Assembly (NCBI RefSeq): GCF_001579845.1
Contig: NZ_CP007440.1
Coordinates: forward strand, 496,001-560,000
Length of the DNA stretch: 64,000 nt
Direction of reading: 5' to 3'
Source: Rhodoplanes sp. Z2-YC6860
GTDB lineage: Bacteria; Pseudomonadota; Alphaproteobacteria; Rhizobiales; Xanthobacteraceae
Below, one piece after another: positions 15,993 to 24,908 of the stretch. The notes under the pieces are model-generated. The model was not told the origin of the DNA. It made no database searches and saw only the letters and a program-made list of their open reading frames with translations. Position numbers and translations under genes: made by a program. Numbering within the stretch: position 1 is the stretch's first letter; every line of letters begins with the position of its first letter.

Positions 15993-17396
15993 TCAGTGCC
16001 AGTCGCGCACGTCGACGAAGTGGCCGGCGATCGCCGCCGCCGCCGCCATCGCGGGCGACACCAGATGCGTGCGGCCCTTGAAGCCCTGACGGCCCTCGAA
16101 GTTGCGGTTCGATGTCGAGGCGCAGCGCTCGCCCGGCTCGAGCTTGTCCGGGTTCATGGCGAGGCACATCGAGCAGCCCGGCTCACGCCACTCGAAGCCC
16201 GCGGCCTTGAAGATCTTGTCGAGACCTTCCTGCTCGGCCTGCTGCTTCACGAGGCCCGAGCCCGGCACGATCATCGCGTTGACGTTGGCGCTGACCTTCT
16301 TGCCCTCGGCGATGCGCGCCACCTCGCGCAGGTCTTCGATGCGCGAGTTGGTGCAGGAGCCGATGAACACGCGGTTGACCTTGATGTCGGTGATCTTCTC
16401 GCCGCCGTTCAGTCCCATATACTGCAGCGAGCGCTCCGCGGCGCGGCGCTTATGCTCGTCGGCGATCTCCGACGGCACCGGCACCTTGCCGCTGATCGAC
16501 GTGACCTGCTCGGGGCTGGTGCCCCAGCTCACGATCGGCGGGAGCTTCGCGGCATCGAGCTTGACCTCGCGGTCGAAGAACGCGCCGTCGTCGGTGCGCA
16601 GCGTGTCCCAGTAGCGCACCGCGTCGTCCCACACCTTGCCCTTCGGCGCCTTGGGGCGGCCCTTGAGGAATTCGTAGGCCTTCTCGTCGGGCGCGATGAA
16701 GCCCGCCTTCGCGCCGGCCTCGACCGACATGTTGCAGACCGTCATGCGGCCTTCCATCGACAGCGAGCGGATCGCTTCGCCGGCATATTCGAGCGAATAG
16801 CCGGTGCCGCCCGCGGTGCCGATCTCGCCGATGATGGCGAGGATGATGTCCTTGGCGGTGACGTTCGGCGGCAGCTTGCCCTCGACGAGAGCGCGCATGT
16901 TCTTCGACTTGGTCTGCACCAGCGTCTGCGTGGCGAGCACGTGCTCGACCTCGGAGGTGCCAATGCCATAGGCGAGCGCGCCGAATGCGCCGTGCGTCGC
17001 AGTGTGGCTGTCGCCGCAGACCAGCGTGGTGCCGGGCAGCGTGAAGCCTTGCTCCGGGCCGATCACGTGGCAGATGCCCTGCCGGATGTCGAACTCGTCG
17101 TAGTATTCGAGGCCGAACACTTTCGCATTCTCGGCCAGATACGCGATCTGCGCCGCGCTCTCCGGATCCGGATTGGGCAGCTTGCGATCCGACGTTGGAA
17201 CGTTGTGGTCGACCACGAGCAGTGTCTTCTCCGGCGAATGCACCTTGCGGCCGGAGAGGCGCAGACCTTCGAAGGCCTGCGGGCTCGTCACCTCGTGGAC
17301 GATGTGGCGATCGATGTAGAGCAGGCAGGTGCCGTCAGGTTGCTCGTCAACCAGATGGTCAGCCCAGATTTTGTCGTAAAACGTGCGCGGTTTCAT
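15993..17396 (-). CDS. leuC: 3-isopropylmalate dehydratase large subunit
   Basis: A 467-residue [4Fe-4S] subunit of isopropylmalate isomerase, the partner of LeuD. It opens [16 protein letters not shown]. The signature blocks include FGLEYYDEF-type N-domain, [21 protein letters not shown], the cluster cysteine in [13 protein letters not shown] (about residue 350) and two further ligands in [13 protein letters not shown] (about 410). The start at 17396 fits the family; the frame continues open upstream as non-homologous sequence. It is separated from leuD by 3 kb of unrelated genes, so the two subunits are made from different transcripts. A possible promoter lies at 17570-17620. Confidence 0.97.
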   Translation of the reverse strand: MKPRTFYDKIWADHLVDEQPDGTCLLYIDRHIVHEVTSPQAFEGLRLSGRKVHSPEKTLLVVDHNVPTSDRKLPNPDPESAAQIAYLAENAKVFGLEYYDEFDIRQGICHVIGPEQGFTLPGTTLVCGDSHTATHGAFGALAYGIGTSEVEHVLATQTLVQTKSKNMRALVEGKLPPNVTAKDIILAIIGEIGTAGGTGYSLEYAGEAIRSLSMEGRMTVCNMSVEAGAKAGFIAPDEKAYEFLKGRPKAPKGKVWDDAVRYWDTLRTDDGAFFDREVKLDAAKLPPIVSWGTSPEQVTSISGKVPVPSEIADEHKRRAAERSLQYMGLNGGEKITDIKVNRVFIGSCTNSRIEDLREVARIAEGKKVSANVNAMIVPGSGLVKQQAEQEGLDKIFKAAGFEWREPGCSMCLAMNPDKLEPGERCASTSNRNFEGRQGFKGRTHLVSPAMAAAAAIAGHFVDVRDWH

Positions 17397-17656
17397 CGCG
17401 TTGAACCTTATCGAGAGTGAATGTCGAAAAGCGGCTTTGGCCGCCATGCGGCCGGAACGATGTGGCCGTTCAAAGCTCAGCCTGGATCGACGCGGTCAGC
17501 CGGCCGAAAAAGCGGCCCGGCAGACGCACATGGTCGCCCAAGACGATCCGGTGAACATTAGAAACGTTCGACATGCGGTAGATATAACCAGCCTGAGCGG
17601 TCCCGACAACAAAGTTACAAAGCGCTGGATCACCGGGGAAGTAGCACCCCGTAAAG
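17397..17656 (-). promoter_or_regulatory. leuC leader region with promoter-like elements and a tiny open frame
   Basis: The minus strand shows a -35-like TTGTCG and a -10-like TATATC separated by about 17 bases, ending just before an ATG at 17574. This opens a 34-codon frame (17574 to 17470, MSNVSNVHRIVLGDHVRLP...) that stops before leuC. No ribosome-binding site precedes it, so any translation would be leaderless. It has no run of leucine codons, so classical attenuation is not suggested. No other feature is seen in this gap. Confidence 0.3.
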
Positions 17657-17686
17657 CAAAAAGGCCGGCACTGCGGCCGGCCTTTC
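17657..17686 (-). terminator. Rho-independent terminator after rplS
   Basis: The plus strand reads gcaaaaaggccggc, a short loop, ggccggcctttc. On the minus strand the GC-rich stem is followed by a T-run, as expected at the end of the rplS transcript, 23 bp after its stop. Confidence 0.8.
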
Positions 17687-17708
17687 GGTTCGATGAAATC
17701 TCGGTGTT

Positions 17709-18110
17709 CTATTCCGCCGCGTTGGCGGTGACGTCGGTCGACTGGCCGCCGTGATGCGAGCCCTCGGCGATACGTGCCGACTTGCCGCGCAGAGCGCGCA
17801 GATAATACAGCTTGGCGCGACGCACCTTGCCGCGGCGCACGAGCTTGATCGAGTCGACCATTGGCGAGTACAGCGGGAACACGCGCTCCACGCCTTCACC
17901 GTACGAGATCTTGCGGACCGTGAAGCTTTCGTTGAGCCCGCCGCCCGAGCGGCCGATGCAGACGCCCTCATAAGCCTGAATGCGGGTGCGCTCGCCTTCG
18001 ACAACCTTGACGTTGACGATCACGGTGTCGCCCGGCTCGAAGTCCGGAATCTCGCGTCCAGCGGACAGTTTGTCTTGCTGCTCTTTCTCGAGCTGCTGAA
18101 TGAGGTTCAT
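17709..18110 (-). CDS. rplS: 50S ribosomal protein L19
   Basis: A 133-residue L19, slightly longer than the E. coli protein because of an Ala/Ser/His-rich tail ([19 protein letters not shown]). The core has [29 protein letters not shown] and the conserved [16 protein letters not shown] block, ending [18 protein letters not shown]. It is a structural component near the 30S/50S interface. The order rpsP-rimM-trmD-rplS on one strand is the standard bacterial arrangement. A spacer of 113 bp separates trmD from rplS, and a terminator follows rplS. Confidence 0.98.
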   Translation of the reverse strand: MNLIQQLEKEQQDKLSAGREIPDFEPGDTVIVNVKVVEGERTRIQAYEGVCIGRSGGGLNESFTVRKISYGEGVERVFPLYSPMVDSIKLVRRGKVRRAKLYYLRALRGKSARIAEGSHHGGQSTDVTANAAE

Positions 18111-18223
18111 GGCAATTCTCCGTCGGCTGCGTGCCCCAAAGGACTGCGAAGGGCAGCGCCATCTAGGCTGTTTGTCTGGGTTGGGGCGAGCTTCTACGAC
18201 AACTCGGGCGGCTTGTCACCCCG

Positions 18224-18928
18224 TCACGTGCGGGGCTTTTTGGGGCGGCTTTCATAGGCCTTCCAGAGGTCCGGCCGGCGCTCGCGGGTCAGCCGCTCGG
18301 CTTCGGCCTGGCGCCAAGCCTTGACCTTGCCGTGGTCGCCGCCGGTGAGCACTTCGGGGATTGGCCGGCCCTCGAACACCGCCGGACGGGTGTATTGCGG
18401 GTACTCCAGCAGCCCGGCGATGAAGCTTTCCTCGGCGCCGGAGGCCTCCTTGCCCATGACCCCCGGAATGAGCCGGACACAGGCATCGAGCAGCGCCAGC
18501 GCGGCGATCTCGCCGCCCGACAGCACATAGTCGCCAATGGAAACCTCTTCGAGGCCGCGGGCCGCGATCAGCCGTTCGTCGACACCTTCGAAGCGCCCGC
18601 ACAGCGCGACCAGACCATCGCCTTTGGCGAGCCCGGCGACCCGGGCCTGGGTCAGCGGCCGACCGCGCGCGCTCATCAGGAGCCGCGGCCGGCCGTCGGC
18701 CGGAATGGCGTCGAGCGCCCGGGCCAGCACGTCCGCCTTCATCACCATGCCGGGCCCGCCGCCGGCCGGCGTATCGTCCACGGTGCCATGCCGGTCCGTG
18801 GCGTGCGCCCGGATGTCATGGGCATCGAGCGACCAGAGCTTTCCGGCCAGCGCCTTGCCGGCGAGGCTCAAGCCAAGCGGTCCCGGAAACATCTCGGGGA
18901 AGATCGTGAGAATCGTCGCGCGCCACAT
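18224..18928 (-). CDS. trmD: tRNA (guanine-N1-)-methyltransferase
   Basis: A 234-residue SPOUT methyltransferase that makes m1G37 in tRNAs using S-adenosylmethionine, preventing frameshifts. Family signatures are [46 protein letters not shown], and the knot segment [15 protein letters not shown]...[13 protein letters not shown], ending in a basic C-terminal domain. The start at 18928 (MWRAT) fits the family; the open frame extends 57 bases upstream. The stop codon lies inside a hairpin (18215-18243). It sits between rimM and rplS on the same strand. Confidence 0.98.
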   Translation of the reverse strand: MWRATILTIFPEMFPGPLGLSLAGKALAGKLWSLDAHDIRAHATDRHGTVDDTPAGGGPGMVMKADVLARALDAIPADGRPRLLMSARGRPLTQARVAGLAKGDGLVALCGRFEGVDERLIAARGLEEVSIGDYVLSGGEIAALALLDACVRLIPGVMGKEASGAEESFIAGLLEYPQYTRPAVFEGRPIPEVLTGGDHGKVKAWRQAEAERLTRERRPDLWKAYESRPKKPRT

Positions 18929-18982
18929 GGTGCTATCGCCCATGCAGATGCGTTGAGGGCCACACGTGCCGAGAACTCCGTC

Positions 18983-19007
18983 CACCCTCCCCTGGAGGGG
19001 GAGGGTG
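18983..19007. repeat. Palindromic repeat family B, copy 2
   Basis: A 25-bp sequence identical to that at 7187-7211 (caccctcccctgg, then agggggagggtg), here in the spacer between rimM and trmD. The inverted arms could form a hairpin in the polycistronic message, but there is no T-run. Confidence 0.7.
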
Positions 19008-19045
19008 ATCGTGCAAGCGAATGGTGAAGTGTGTCCATCGAGCAG

Positions 19046-19549
19046 CTACTCCACCTCGACCGGCGGCACGACGACCATGCGCCGGGCTTTCATGTCGATC
19101 TCGGGCACCGCGACGCTGGTGAACGCCACAAGCATGCTGTCGCCGCTCTCGGGCTTGATCTCGATCACGTCGCCCGCACCGAAATTGTGGATCGCCATCA
19201 CGGTGCCGAGCGACACGCCGTCGGGCGTGACCGCGGCAAGTCCGATCAGGTCGGCATGATAGAACGTGTCGTCGTCTTCGACCGGCGGCAGCCGGTCGCG
19301 CGACACGTAGAGTTTGATGTTGGTGAGCCGCTCGGCGGCGGTGCGGTCGCCGACGCCGGCAAGCCGTGCGACGAAGTGATCTTTCGCGGGCCGCAGCGCT
19401 TCGATCGTGAAGCGCTGCTTGCCGTCTTCGCTTTCCAGCGCGCCGTAAGATGCAACCGCCATCGGATCCTCCGTGAAGGACCAGAGCCGGACTTCGCCAC
19501 GGACGCCGTGCGCAGCGCCGATCTGAGCAACGCAGATACGGTCCGCCAC
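19046..19549 (-). CDS. rimM: 16S rRNA processing / 30S maturation factor RimM
   Basis: A 167-residue ribosome maturation factor that binds S19 and aids 16S rRNA head assembly. The N-terminal RimM barrel opens ICVAQIGAAHGVRGEVRLWSFTEDP. The C-terminal PRC-type barrel includes FYHADLIGLAAVTPDG and ends with the conserved VPPVEVE-like tail. Length and gene order (rpsP-rimM-trmD) are usual. It follows rpsP with a gap of about 15 bp, consistent with one operon. Confidence 0.96.
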   Translation of the reverse strand: MADRICVAQIGAAHGVRGEVRLWSFTEDPMAVASYGALESEDGKQRFTIEALRPAKDHFVARLAGVGDRTAAERLTNIKLYVSRDRLPPVEDDDTFYHADLIGLAAVTPDGVSLGTVMAIHNFGAGDVIEIKPESGDSMLVAFTSVAVPEIDMKARRMVVVPPVEVE

Positions 19550-19564
19550 GGCGCGCTACATCGC

Positions 19565-19921
19565 TTAAGCCTTCGCGGCCGGCGCGGCAGCGGCGGCCTT
19601 GGCGGCCTCCTCGGCCTTCGCCTTGCGCTCCTTGCGCGGCACCGCCTTCTCCGGATTGTTGCGCTTCTCGCGCTTGGCAACGCCGGCGGCGTCGAGGAAG
19701 CGCATCACGCGATCCGACGGCTGCGCGCCCTTCTTCATCCAGTCCTTGACCTTGTCCATGTCGAGGCGAAGGCGATCTTCCTTGTCCTTCGGCAGCAGCG
19801 GATTGAAGTAGCCGAGCCGCTCGATGAAGCGGCCGTCGCGCGGCGAACGGCTGTCGGCGGCGACGATGTGATAGAACGGCCGCTTCTTGGTTCCGGCGCG
19901 GGCCATGCGGATAACGAGCAT
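19565..19921 (-). CDS. rpsP: 30S ribosomal protein S16
   Basis: A 118-residue S16. The conserved core ([50 protein letters not shown]) spans about 80 residues. A Lys/Glu/Ala-rich tail of about 35 residues follows ([17 protein letters not shown]), typical of alphaproteobacterial S16. It binds 16S rRNA early in 30S assembly. The start at 19921 matches the family opening. It begins the ribosomal block on the minus strand and lies 46 bp after ffh, so it may be cotranscribed with it. Confidence 0.97.
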   Translation of the reverse strand: MLVIRMARAGTKKRPFYHIVAADSRSPRDGRFIERLGYFNPLLPKDKEDRLRLDMDKVKDWMKKGAQPSDRVMRFLDAAGVAKREKRNNPEKAVPRKERKAKAEEAAKAAAAAPAAKA

Positions 19922-19967
19922 CGTGGGTGGTCCTTCTCTCTGGATAGATCTTCGATTGGTGTGAACG

Positions 19968-21527
19968 TTATTTCTTCTTGAAGAAGTCGGGTGGCAGTCC
20001 GCCGGGCGTCGGCAGCTTGCCGCCGCCTCCGCCGCCAAGGCCAGGGAATTTCCCGAGGCCTGGAAGCCCCGGAAGTCCTGGGCTGCCACTTGGGCCGCCC
20101 GGCGCTCCGGGAATGTTTGGCGGCAAACCGCCGGGCATTTTCTCGGCAAGCTTGGCCATTTGCTCGGGCGACGGCATGCCGCCACCGAGTCCCATCATCT
20201 GCGCCAGGCCTGCCATCGGGCCTCGCGCTTTGCCGCCGCCCATCGCCTTCATCATGTCGGCCATGGTCCGGTGCATCTTCAGAAGCTTGTTGATCTCCTC
20301 GACCTTGGTGCCGGCGCCCGAGGCGATGCGTTTCTTGCGGCTGGCCTTGAGGATGTCGGGATGCTTGCGCTCGCCCGGCGTCATCGAGTCGATGATCGCC
20401 ATCTGGCGCTTGAGCATGCTGTCGTCGAGATTGCGCTCGGCCATCTGGCTCTTGATCTTGGCGACACCGGGCATCATCGCCATCAAGCCGGTCATGCCAC
20501 CCATCTTTGCCATGCCGGCAAGCTGCTCGCGAAGATCGCTCAGGTCGAACTGACCTTTGCGCATCTTCTCGGCTTGCCGCATCGCCTGTTCGCGATCGAT
20601 GTTGGCCGCGGCCTTCTCGACCAGCGAGACGATGTCGCCCATGCCAAGGATGCGGCCGGCGACGCGCGCCGGATCGAAATCCTCGAGCGCGTCCATGCGC
20701 TCGCCGACGCCGATCAGCTTGATCGGCTTGCCGGTGACCGCGCGCATCGACAATGCCGCGCCGCCGCGGCCGTCGCCGTCCACGCGGGTGAGCACGATGC
20801 CGGTGAGGCCGACGCGCTCATCGAACGAGCGCGCGAGGTTGACCGCGTCCTGACCGGTGAGGCTGTCGGCGACCAGCAGCACCTCATGCGGCGCAGCGGC
20901 GCGCTTCACTTCAGCGGCCTCGGCCATCATGCCTTCGTCGAGCGTGATGCGTCCGGCGGTGTCGAGCAGAACCACGTCATAGCCGCCGAGCTTGGCGGCC
21001 TGGATGGCGCGGCTTGCGATCTGCACCGGCGACTGGCCTTCGACGATCGGCAGCGTCTGCACGTTGACCTGCTGGCCAAGCACGGCAAGCTGCTCCATCG
21101 CGGCGGGGCGCCGCGTGTCGAGCGAGGCCATCAGCACCTTGCGACCGCGCTCGGTGAGACGCTTGGCGATCTTCGCCGTGGTGGTGGTTTTGCCGGAGCC
21201 CTGCAGGCCGACCATCATGATCGGCACCGGCGGCGTGGCGTTGAGATCGATCGGCTCGGCGCTGGCGCCGAGCGTTGCGACCAGCTCGTCGTGGACGATC
21301 TTCACGACCATCTGGCCGGGCGTCACTGACTTGATGACATCGACGCCGACTGCGCGCTTCTTGACCTGATCGACGAAGGCGCGGGCCACGTCGACCGCGA
21401 CGTCGGCCTCCAGCAGCGCGCGGCGCACCTCGCGCATCGCTGCGTCGACGTCCTGCTCGGTCAGCGCGCCGCGCCGCGTCAGGCGGTCGAGAACGCCAGA
21501 GAGTCTATCCGACAGGCTGTCGAACAA
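19968..21527 (-). CDS. ffh: Signal recognition particle GTPase Ffh (SRP54)
   Basis: A 519-residue SRP54 protein. The N domain is residues 1-85, the G domain about 86-295 with P-loop [13 protein letters not shown] and LLDTAGR, and the M domain is Met-rich ([14 protein letters not shown] to about 430). It binds SRP RNA and signal sequences on ribosome-nascent chains and hands them to FtsY, which is encoded at 27.6 kb. A Gly/Pro/Leu-rich tail of about 55 residues follows the M domain. I place the start at a TTG at 21527 (L of [11 protein letters not shown]), because the family begins there and gaggag sits 7 bases before it. An ATG five codons upstream (21542) is an alternative. Confidence 0.95.
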   Translation of the reverse strand: MFDSLSDRLSGVLDRLTRRGALTEQDVDAAMREVRRALLEADVAVDVARAFVDQVKKRAVGVDVIKSVTPGQMVVKIVHDELVATLGASAEPIDLNATPPVPIMMVGLQGSGKTTTTAKIAKRLTERGRKVLMASLDTRRPAAMEQLAVLGQQVNVQTLPIVEGQSPVQIASRAIQAAKLGGYDVVLLDTAGRITLDEGMMAEAAEVKRAAAPHEVLLVADSLTGQDAVNLARSFDERVGLTGIVLTRVDGDGRGGAALSMRAVTGKPIKLIGVGERMDALEDFDPARVAGRILGMGDIVSLVEKAAANIDREQAMRQAEKMRKGQFDLSDLREQLAGMAKMGGMTGLMAMMPGVAKIKSQMAERNLDDSMLKRQMAIIDSMTPGERKHPDILKASRKKRIASGAGTKVEEINKLLKMHRTMADMMKAMGGGKARGPMAGLAQMMGLGGGMPSPEQMAKLAEKMPGGLPPNIPGAPGGPSGSPGLPGLPGLGKFPGLGGGGGGKLPTPGGLPPDFFKKK

Positions 21528-21690
21528 GTCCCAACTCCTCATCGCGGCCATTGTGGCCGCTAAAAAACACAACGACGCCCGAGGGCGCATCGCGCTGTCG
21601 GGCGGTTACCTCCGGTCTCCAGGACCGGTCGGCGGGGTCATTCCGGCTCTATCGAGAGCGGCCGGAACATAGGGGCCAAGTCCCTGAACG
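21528..21690 (-). ncRNA. Structured 5' leader of ffh (cis-regulatory RNA candidate)
   Basis: On the minus strand, upstream of the ffh start, are in order: a 7-bp stem TTCCGGC/GCCGGAA, a hairpin CCGGTC-ctgga-GACCGG, then GAGGTAACC leading into a nested stem (CGCCCGA...GCGC-gat-GCGC...TCGGGCG) followed by TCGTTGTGTTTTTT, which looks like a terminator, and finally GCGGCCA-caa-TGGCCGC directly before the ribosome-binding site. This layout suggests conditional termination or autoregulation. The conserved SRP-RNA apical loop is not seen, so it is not ffs. The class is not identified here. Confidence 0.5.
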
Positions 21691-21807
21691 TCAACGAGCC
21701 GCTCAGCGCAAAGATGCGTCTGAACTTCCTCGACGGGCTTCGCGACAATTAAGGGTAGGCAAGCTGATTTCGCCCAGGCCAAACCACGTCTTGCGTATCC
21801 TAAGCTG

Positions 21808-21879
21808 AGATTGAACGATGTTCAAATTCTGATTGAAGCTCTAGCCAGGGAATTGTATGTTATGAACATCGTTCAATCT
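21808..21879. promoter_or_regulatory. Paired operator-like dyads upstream of the ceramidase-like gene
   Basis: Two 17-bp arms (agattgaacgatgttca at 21808-21824 and its exact reverse complement at 21863-21879) flank 38 bases of A/T-rich sequence. Each arm is itself a dyad, TTGAAC-gat-GTTCAA and TGAAC-atc-GTTCA. This pattern (TGAAC-N3-GTTCA twice) is typical of TetR/AcrR-type operators. The second site lies about 24 bp before the start at 21903. No regulator gene is adjacent. The gap 21690-21807 shows nothing else I can name. Confidence 0.6.
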
Positions 21880-21902
21880 GAATATTTAATGGCAAGCAGC
21901 GC

Positions 21903-22640
21903 ATGAATTTCCTCGAAACGCTTCGTGCCCGGCCGCTCGGTTTTTTGTGCGGACTGGCGGCGGTTTCGCTGGCTGCTTTGCTGCTGGTGCCGCCGATCCC
22001 GCAAAGCCAGATCTACCACGGCTTTGCCGATCAGCAGGCCGTGCTGGGCATCCCGAATTTCTGGAACGTGGTGTCTAACCTGCCGTTCCTGCTGGTCGGG
22101 GCGTTGGGATTGATGAACCCTAATGTCGGCCGCGAGCTCTCGGCGACGGTGTTCTTTATCGGCGTCTTCATGACCGGCTTCAGCTCGTCCTACTACCATT
22201 GGCAGCCGAGCGACTGGGGCCTGTTCTGGGACCGGCTGCCGATGTCGGTGGCCTTCATGGCGATCCTCGCCAATGCGATCGAAGAGCGCATCGACGAGCG
22301 GATCGGAAGGCTGCTGCTCTGGCCGCTGGTGGCGCTGGGCATCGCGAGCCTCCTGATCTGGCTGCGCACCGACGACCTGCGGCTCTACGGCTGGGTGCAG
22401 TTCTTTCCCGTTGTGGTGTTGCCACTGATCTTCGTGCTGTTTTCGCCGAAATACACCGGCACCGGCTATTGGTTCGCCGCCGCCGGCTTATACATCGCAG
22501 CCAAGTTGCTCGAGGCGTTCGATGCTCCGATCTATGCGGCGCTTGGCGTCATGAGCGGCCATCCGCTGAAGCACGTGGTCGCGGCCGGCTCCTGCTACTG
22601 CATCTATCTGGCGTTCCGCGGCCGCAAGCCGGCAGCGTGA
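21903..22640 (+). CDS. Ceramidase-domain (CREST superfamily) membrane protein
   Basis: A 245-residue membrane protein with about seven hydrophobic helices. The conserved blocks of alkaline-ceramidase-like proteins are present: HGFADQQAVLGIPNFWNVVSN near residue 40, SSSYYHWQP and WDRLPMSVAFM near 100, and SGHPLKHVVAAGS near 222. His/Ser/Asp residues in these blocks form a zinc-dependent amidase site in the superfamily. Bacterial members are uncharacterised; whether it acts on ceramides or another amide lipid is unknown. The upstream region holds a paired TetR-type dyad, so expression is probably controlled. The next gene is convergent. Confidence 0.75.
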   Translation: MNFLETLRARPLGFLCGLAAVSLAALLLVPPIPQSQIYHGFADQQAVLGIPNFWNVVSNLPFLLVGALGLMNPNVGRELSATVFFIGVFMTGFSSSYYHWQPSDWGLFWDRLPMSVAFMAILANAIEERIDERIGRLLLWPLVALGIASLLIWLRTDDLRLYGWVQFFPVVVLPLIFVLFSPKYTGTGYWFAAAGLYIAAKLLEAFDAPIYAALGVMSGHPLKHVVAAGSCYCIYLAFRGRKPAA

Positions 22641-22644
22641 TCGA

Positions 22645-23163
22645 TCAGAGGTCGATGCCCTTCTTGCGCAGCACCTCCTGGAACGCAGCGATGATCTGCG
22701 CCTGAAGTCCCTGCATCTTCGGCATGATCATCGCGAAAATGTCGGTCATCACCTGCGGCATGGCTTTCAGCGACTTCTGCCCGGTCGGCGTCTTATAAAA
22801 CGCGAGCATGTCGCGCAGCTCAGCCGCGGTGAAATGCTTCGCATAAATATTCGGCGCGTCCGCCATCACGCCGGCCATGTAGCGCATCTGGATGCTCTCG
22901 AACTCCGTGCGCAGCTCCGCAAGCGTCGACGGTTCGACGTCGGCCCGCTTGGCGCGAACTCCACGTTCGATCGCGGGCCAGACCTGGTTGGTCATGCCCG
23001 ACACCATCTGACGGATGGTGTCGGGGGACATGACGGCCAGCAGATCCTTCGCGGCCGCGATCGCATCCTCGGACGGCGCGCTCTGGGCCAGAGTTGGATG
23101 GGGAGCTACCGAAACGCTGAAGAGCGCGCAGAACAGGACCGCGACAAATCGCAGACGACGCAT
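22645..23163 (-). CDS. DUF2059 family exported protein
   Basis: A 172-residue protein with a Sec signal peptide (about residues 1-27, ending PTLAQS). The mature helical domain has the DUF2059 pattern: a short amphipathic N-half (LLAVMSPDTIRQMVSGM), then the diagnostic YAKHFTAAELRDMLAFYKTPTGQKSLKAMP segment (residues 105-135). Members are periplasmic proteins of unknown role. It ends 4 bases after the ceramidase-like gene on the opposite strand. The downstream gene on the same strand encodes another exported protein. Confidence 0.85.
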   Translation of the reverse strand: MRRLRFVAVLFCALFSVSVAPHPTLAQSAPSEDAIAAAKDLLAVMSPDTIRQMVSGMTNQVWPAIERGVRAKRADVEPSTLAELRTEFESIQMRYMAGVMADAPNIYAKHFTAAELRDMLAFYKTPTGQKSLKAMPQVMTDIFAMIMPKMQGLQAQIIAAFQEVLRKKGIDL

Positions 23164-23215
23164 TGTACTCTCCTTGGCAGGCCTTCCCCGCGCGGTGAAA
23201 ACCTGCGCGAACTGG

Positions 23216-23854
23216 CTATTTCAGCGGGACGTAAACCGTGACGACGAATTTATCTTCAGGTGTCGTCACCGGATCGGTTTCGTATTCTTCAATGAATGAA
23301 TCGGCGGCTTCGAGGCGCTTCTCGTCGAGATAGTTGGTGATCGCCTCGTAGGTGTTGTCCATCGCCTCGTAAGAGCCGCGGTGGATGAATTTCAGCGCCT
23401 TGCCGGCGGGCGATTGTCCGACTCCGATGTCGCCCTTGGGTGCGTCCTTCGGCGCTTCGGCGATCGGCACCGCGGCCTGATAGCTGAAGCCGGTGTCGTC
23501 GGCCTGGGTGTAGATCGTCATGGCCGGGCCGGCTTTGGCGATGCCGCGCTGCTCGAGAAGCGCATAGAGCGACTTGAAAGCGTCCTGCAGGTTGTCCAGC
23601 GCCTTGTCCCAGGTGCTGTTGCCCTTCATGAAAATGATGGTCTTGGCCGTCAGCGTGACTTCGACGCCGAACGGATCCTTGGGGTCCTTGGGTGCCTCGA
23701 CCTTTGGCGCGGGAGGCGGGGGCGGTGGCGGATCGGACGCTGCAGGTGGCGCCGACTGCGCGAAAGTCGGTGAGGCGACCCCATACGCCAAGCCGAACGC
23801 GATCGGGGCCGCAATCATGGCCACCCGCCAAAGCGAAATCATCGAAATCTCCAT
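23216..23854 (-). CDS. Exported GyrI-like (effector-binding) domain protein
   Basis: A 212-residue protein. A signal peptide (about 1-32, ending PTFAQS) is followed by a Pro-rich linker (seven consecutive prolines near residue 45), then a C-terminal GyrI-like domain of about 150 residues with [27 protein letters not shown]-type strands and a YVPLK ending. GyrI-like domains bind small hydrophobic ligands in MerR/AraC regulators; an exported one is unusual. Role unknown. Start at 23854 or the nearby ATG at 23842. It lies 53 bp from the DUF2059 gene, same strand. Confidence 0.75.
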   Translation of the reverse strand: MEISMISLWRVAMIAAPIAFGLAYGVASPTFAQSAPPAASDPPPPPPPAPKVEAPKDPKDPFGVEVTLTAKTIIFMKGNSTWDKALDNLQDAFKSLYALLEQRGIAKAGPAMTIYTQADDTGFSYQAAVPIAEAPKDAPKGDIGVGQSPAGKALKFIHRGSYEAMDNTYEAITNYLDEKRLEAADSFIEEYETDPVTTPEDKFVVTVYVPLK

Positions 23855-24026
23855 AAGGTCCGCGCCACCCCCGGCTCGGCACGCGGGAATCGCTGGAATC
23901 TACCATGTCCGCGCCGCGACAGTATTGACGAAATCGTGGGGTCAGCAGCCGTCGCCAACAGGCTGGCCTTGGTTCGGGCAATTCCCATATAAACAGACCT
24001 TGTCAGGTATTTGCCTTCCGGTAGCC

Positions 24027-24908
24027 ATGAGCGCGCTCGCCAACCGACCCTTTGTGAAGATGAACGGTCTCGGCAACGAGATCGTGGTGGTCGACATGCG
24101 CGCAGCGCCCGATGCGATCAGTGCCGAGGCCGCCCGCGCGATCGCTCAGCCGGCGGGCGTGCCCTACGACCAGTTGATGGCGCTCTATCCGCCGCGCAAG
24201 GCGGGAACCGATTCTTTCATCCGCATCTACAACAACGATGGCTCGGAGTCCGGCGCCTGCGGTAACGGTATGCGTTGTGTCGCTTCCCTGATCACCGGCG
24301 AAACCGGCAAGGACAAGCTTGCCTTCGAGGTCGACGGCCGCGTGCTGCAGACGTGGCGGTCGGCGAACGGGTTGTTCACCGTCGACATGGGCGAGCCGCG
24401 CTTTGCCTGGAATGAGATACCGCTCGCCGAAGAGTTCCATGACACGCGCGCGATCGAATTGCAGATCGGTCCGATCGACAAGCCGATCCTGCACTCGCCG
24501 TCGGTGGTCAACATGGGCAATCCGCACGCGATCTTCTGGGTCGATGACGTCAACGCCTATGATCTCGCCAAAATAGGTCCATTGCTCGAGCATCATCCGA
24601 TATTTCCGCAGCGTGCGAACATCACGCTCTGTGCGATCCAGTCGCGCGAACACGTCGTCATCCGCACCTGGGAGCGGGGCGCCGGTCTGACCAAGGCTTG
24701 CGGCTCGGCGGCCTGTGCGTCGGCCGTGGCGGCGGCGCGACTGAAGCGCACCGGCCGCACCGTGCGCGTGACCTTGCCGGGCGGCGATCTCACCATTGAA
24801 TGGCGCGAGAGCGACAATCACGTGCTGATGACCGGACCGGCCGAGTTCGAGTTCGAGGGTCGTTTCGATCCGGCGCTTTTTGCAGCCGCCGCCGGCGCGG
24901 CGCAGTGA
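24027..24908 (+). CDS. dapF: Diaminopimelate epimerase
   Basis: A 293-residue enzyme that interconverts LL- and meso-diaminopimelate for lysine and peptidoglycan synthesis. The two catalytic cysteines are visible: Cys78 in [12 protein letters not shown] and Cys225 in [12 protein letters not shown], in the expected pseudo-symmetric domains. It opens [15 protein letters not shown]. The ATG at 24027 fits the family; the open frame reaches further upstream. Its stop overlaps the start of mtaB (GTGA), so they are translated together. Confidence 0.97.
   Translation: MSALANRPFVKMNGLGNEIVVVDMRAAPDAISAEAARAIAQPAGVPYDQLMALYPPRKAGTDSFIRIYNNDGSESGACGNGMRCVASLITGETGKDKLAFEVDGRVLQTWRSANGLFTVDMGEPRFAWNEIPLAEEFHDTRAIELQIGPIDKPILHSPSVVNMGNPHAIFWVDDVNAYDLAKIGPLLEHHPIFPQRANITLCAIQSREHVVIRTWERGAGLTKACGSAACASAVAAARLKRTGRTVRVTLPGGDLTIEWRESDNHVLMTGPAEFEFEGRFDPALFAAAAGAAQ

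Noticed and set aside
15996-17420. A 474-codon plus-strand frame opposite leuC
   Set aside because: leuC with all cluster cysteines is on the minus strand; the antisense frame shows no domain.
18215-18243. A hairpin overlapping the trmD stop taken as a terminator
   Set aside because: The T-run lies on the plus-strand side, opposite to the direction of trmD-rplS transcription, and rplS must be expressed downstream.
21570-21690. Signal recognition particle RNA (ffs) upstream of ffh
   Set aside because: The conserved apical loop of 4.5S RNA (GGAAG...AGCAGCC type) is absent on both strands, so the hairpins look like a leader, not SRP RNA.
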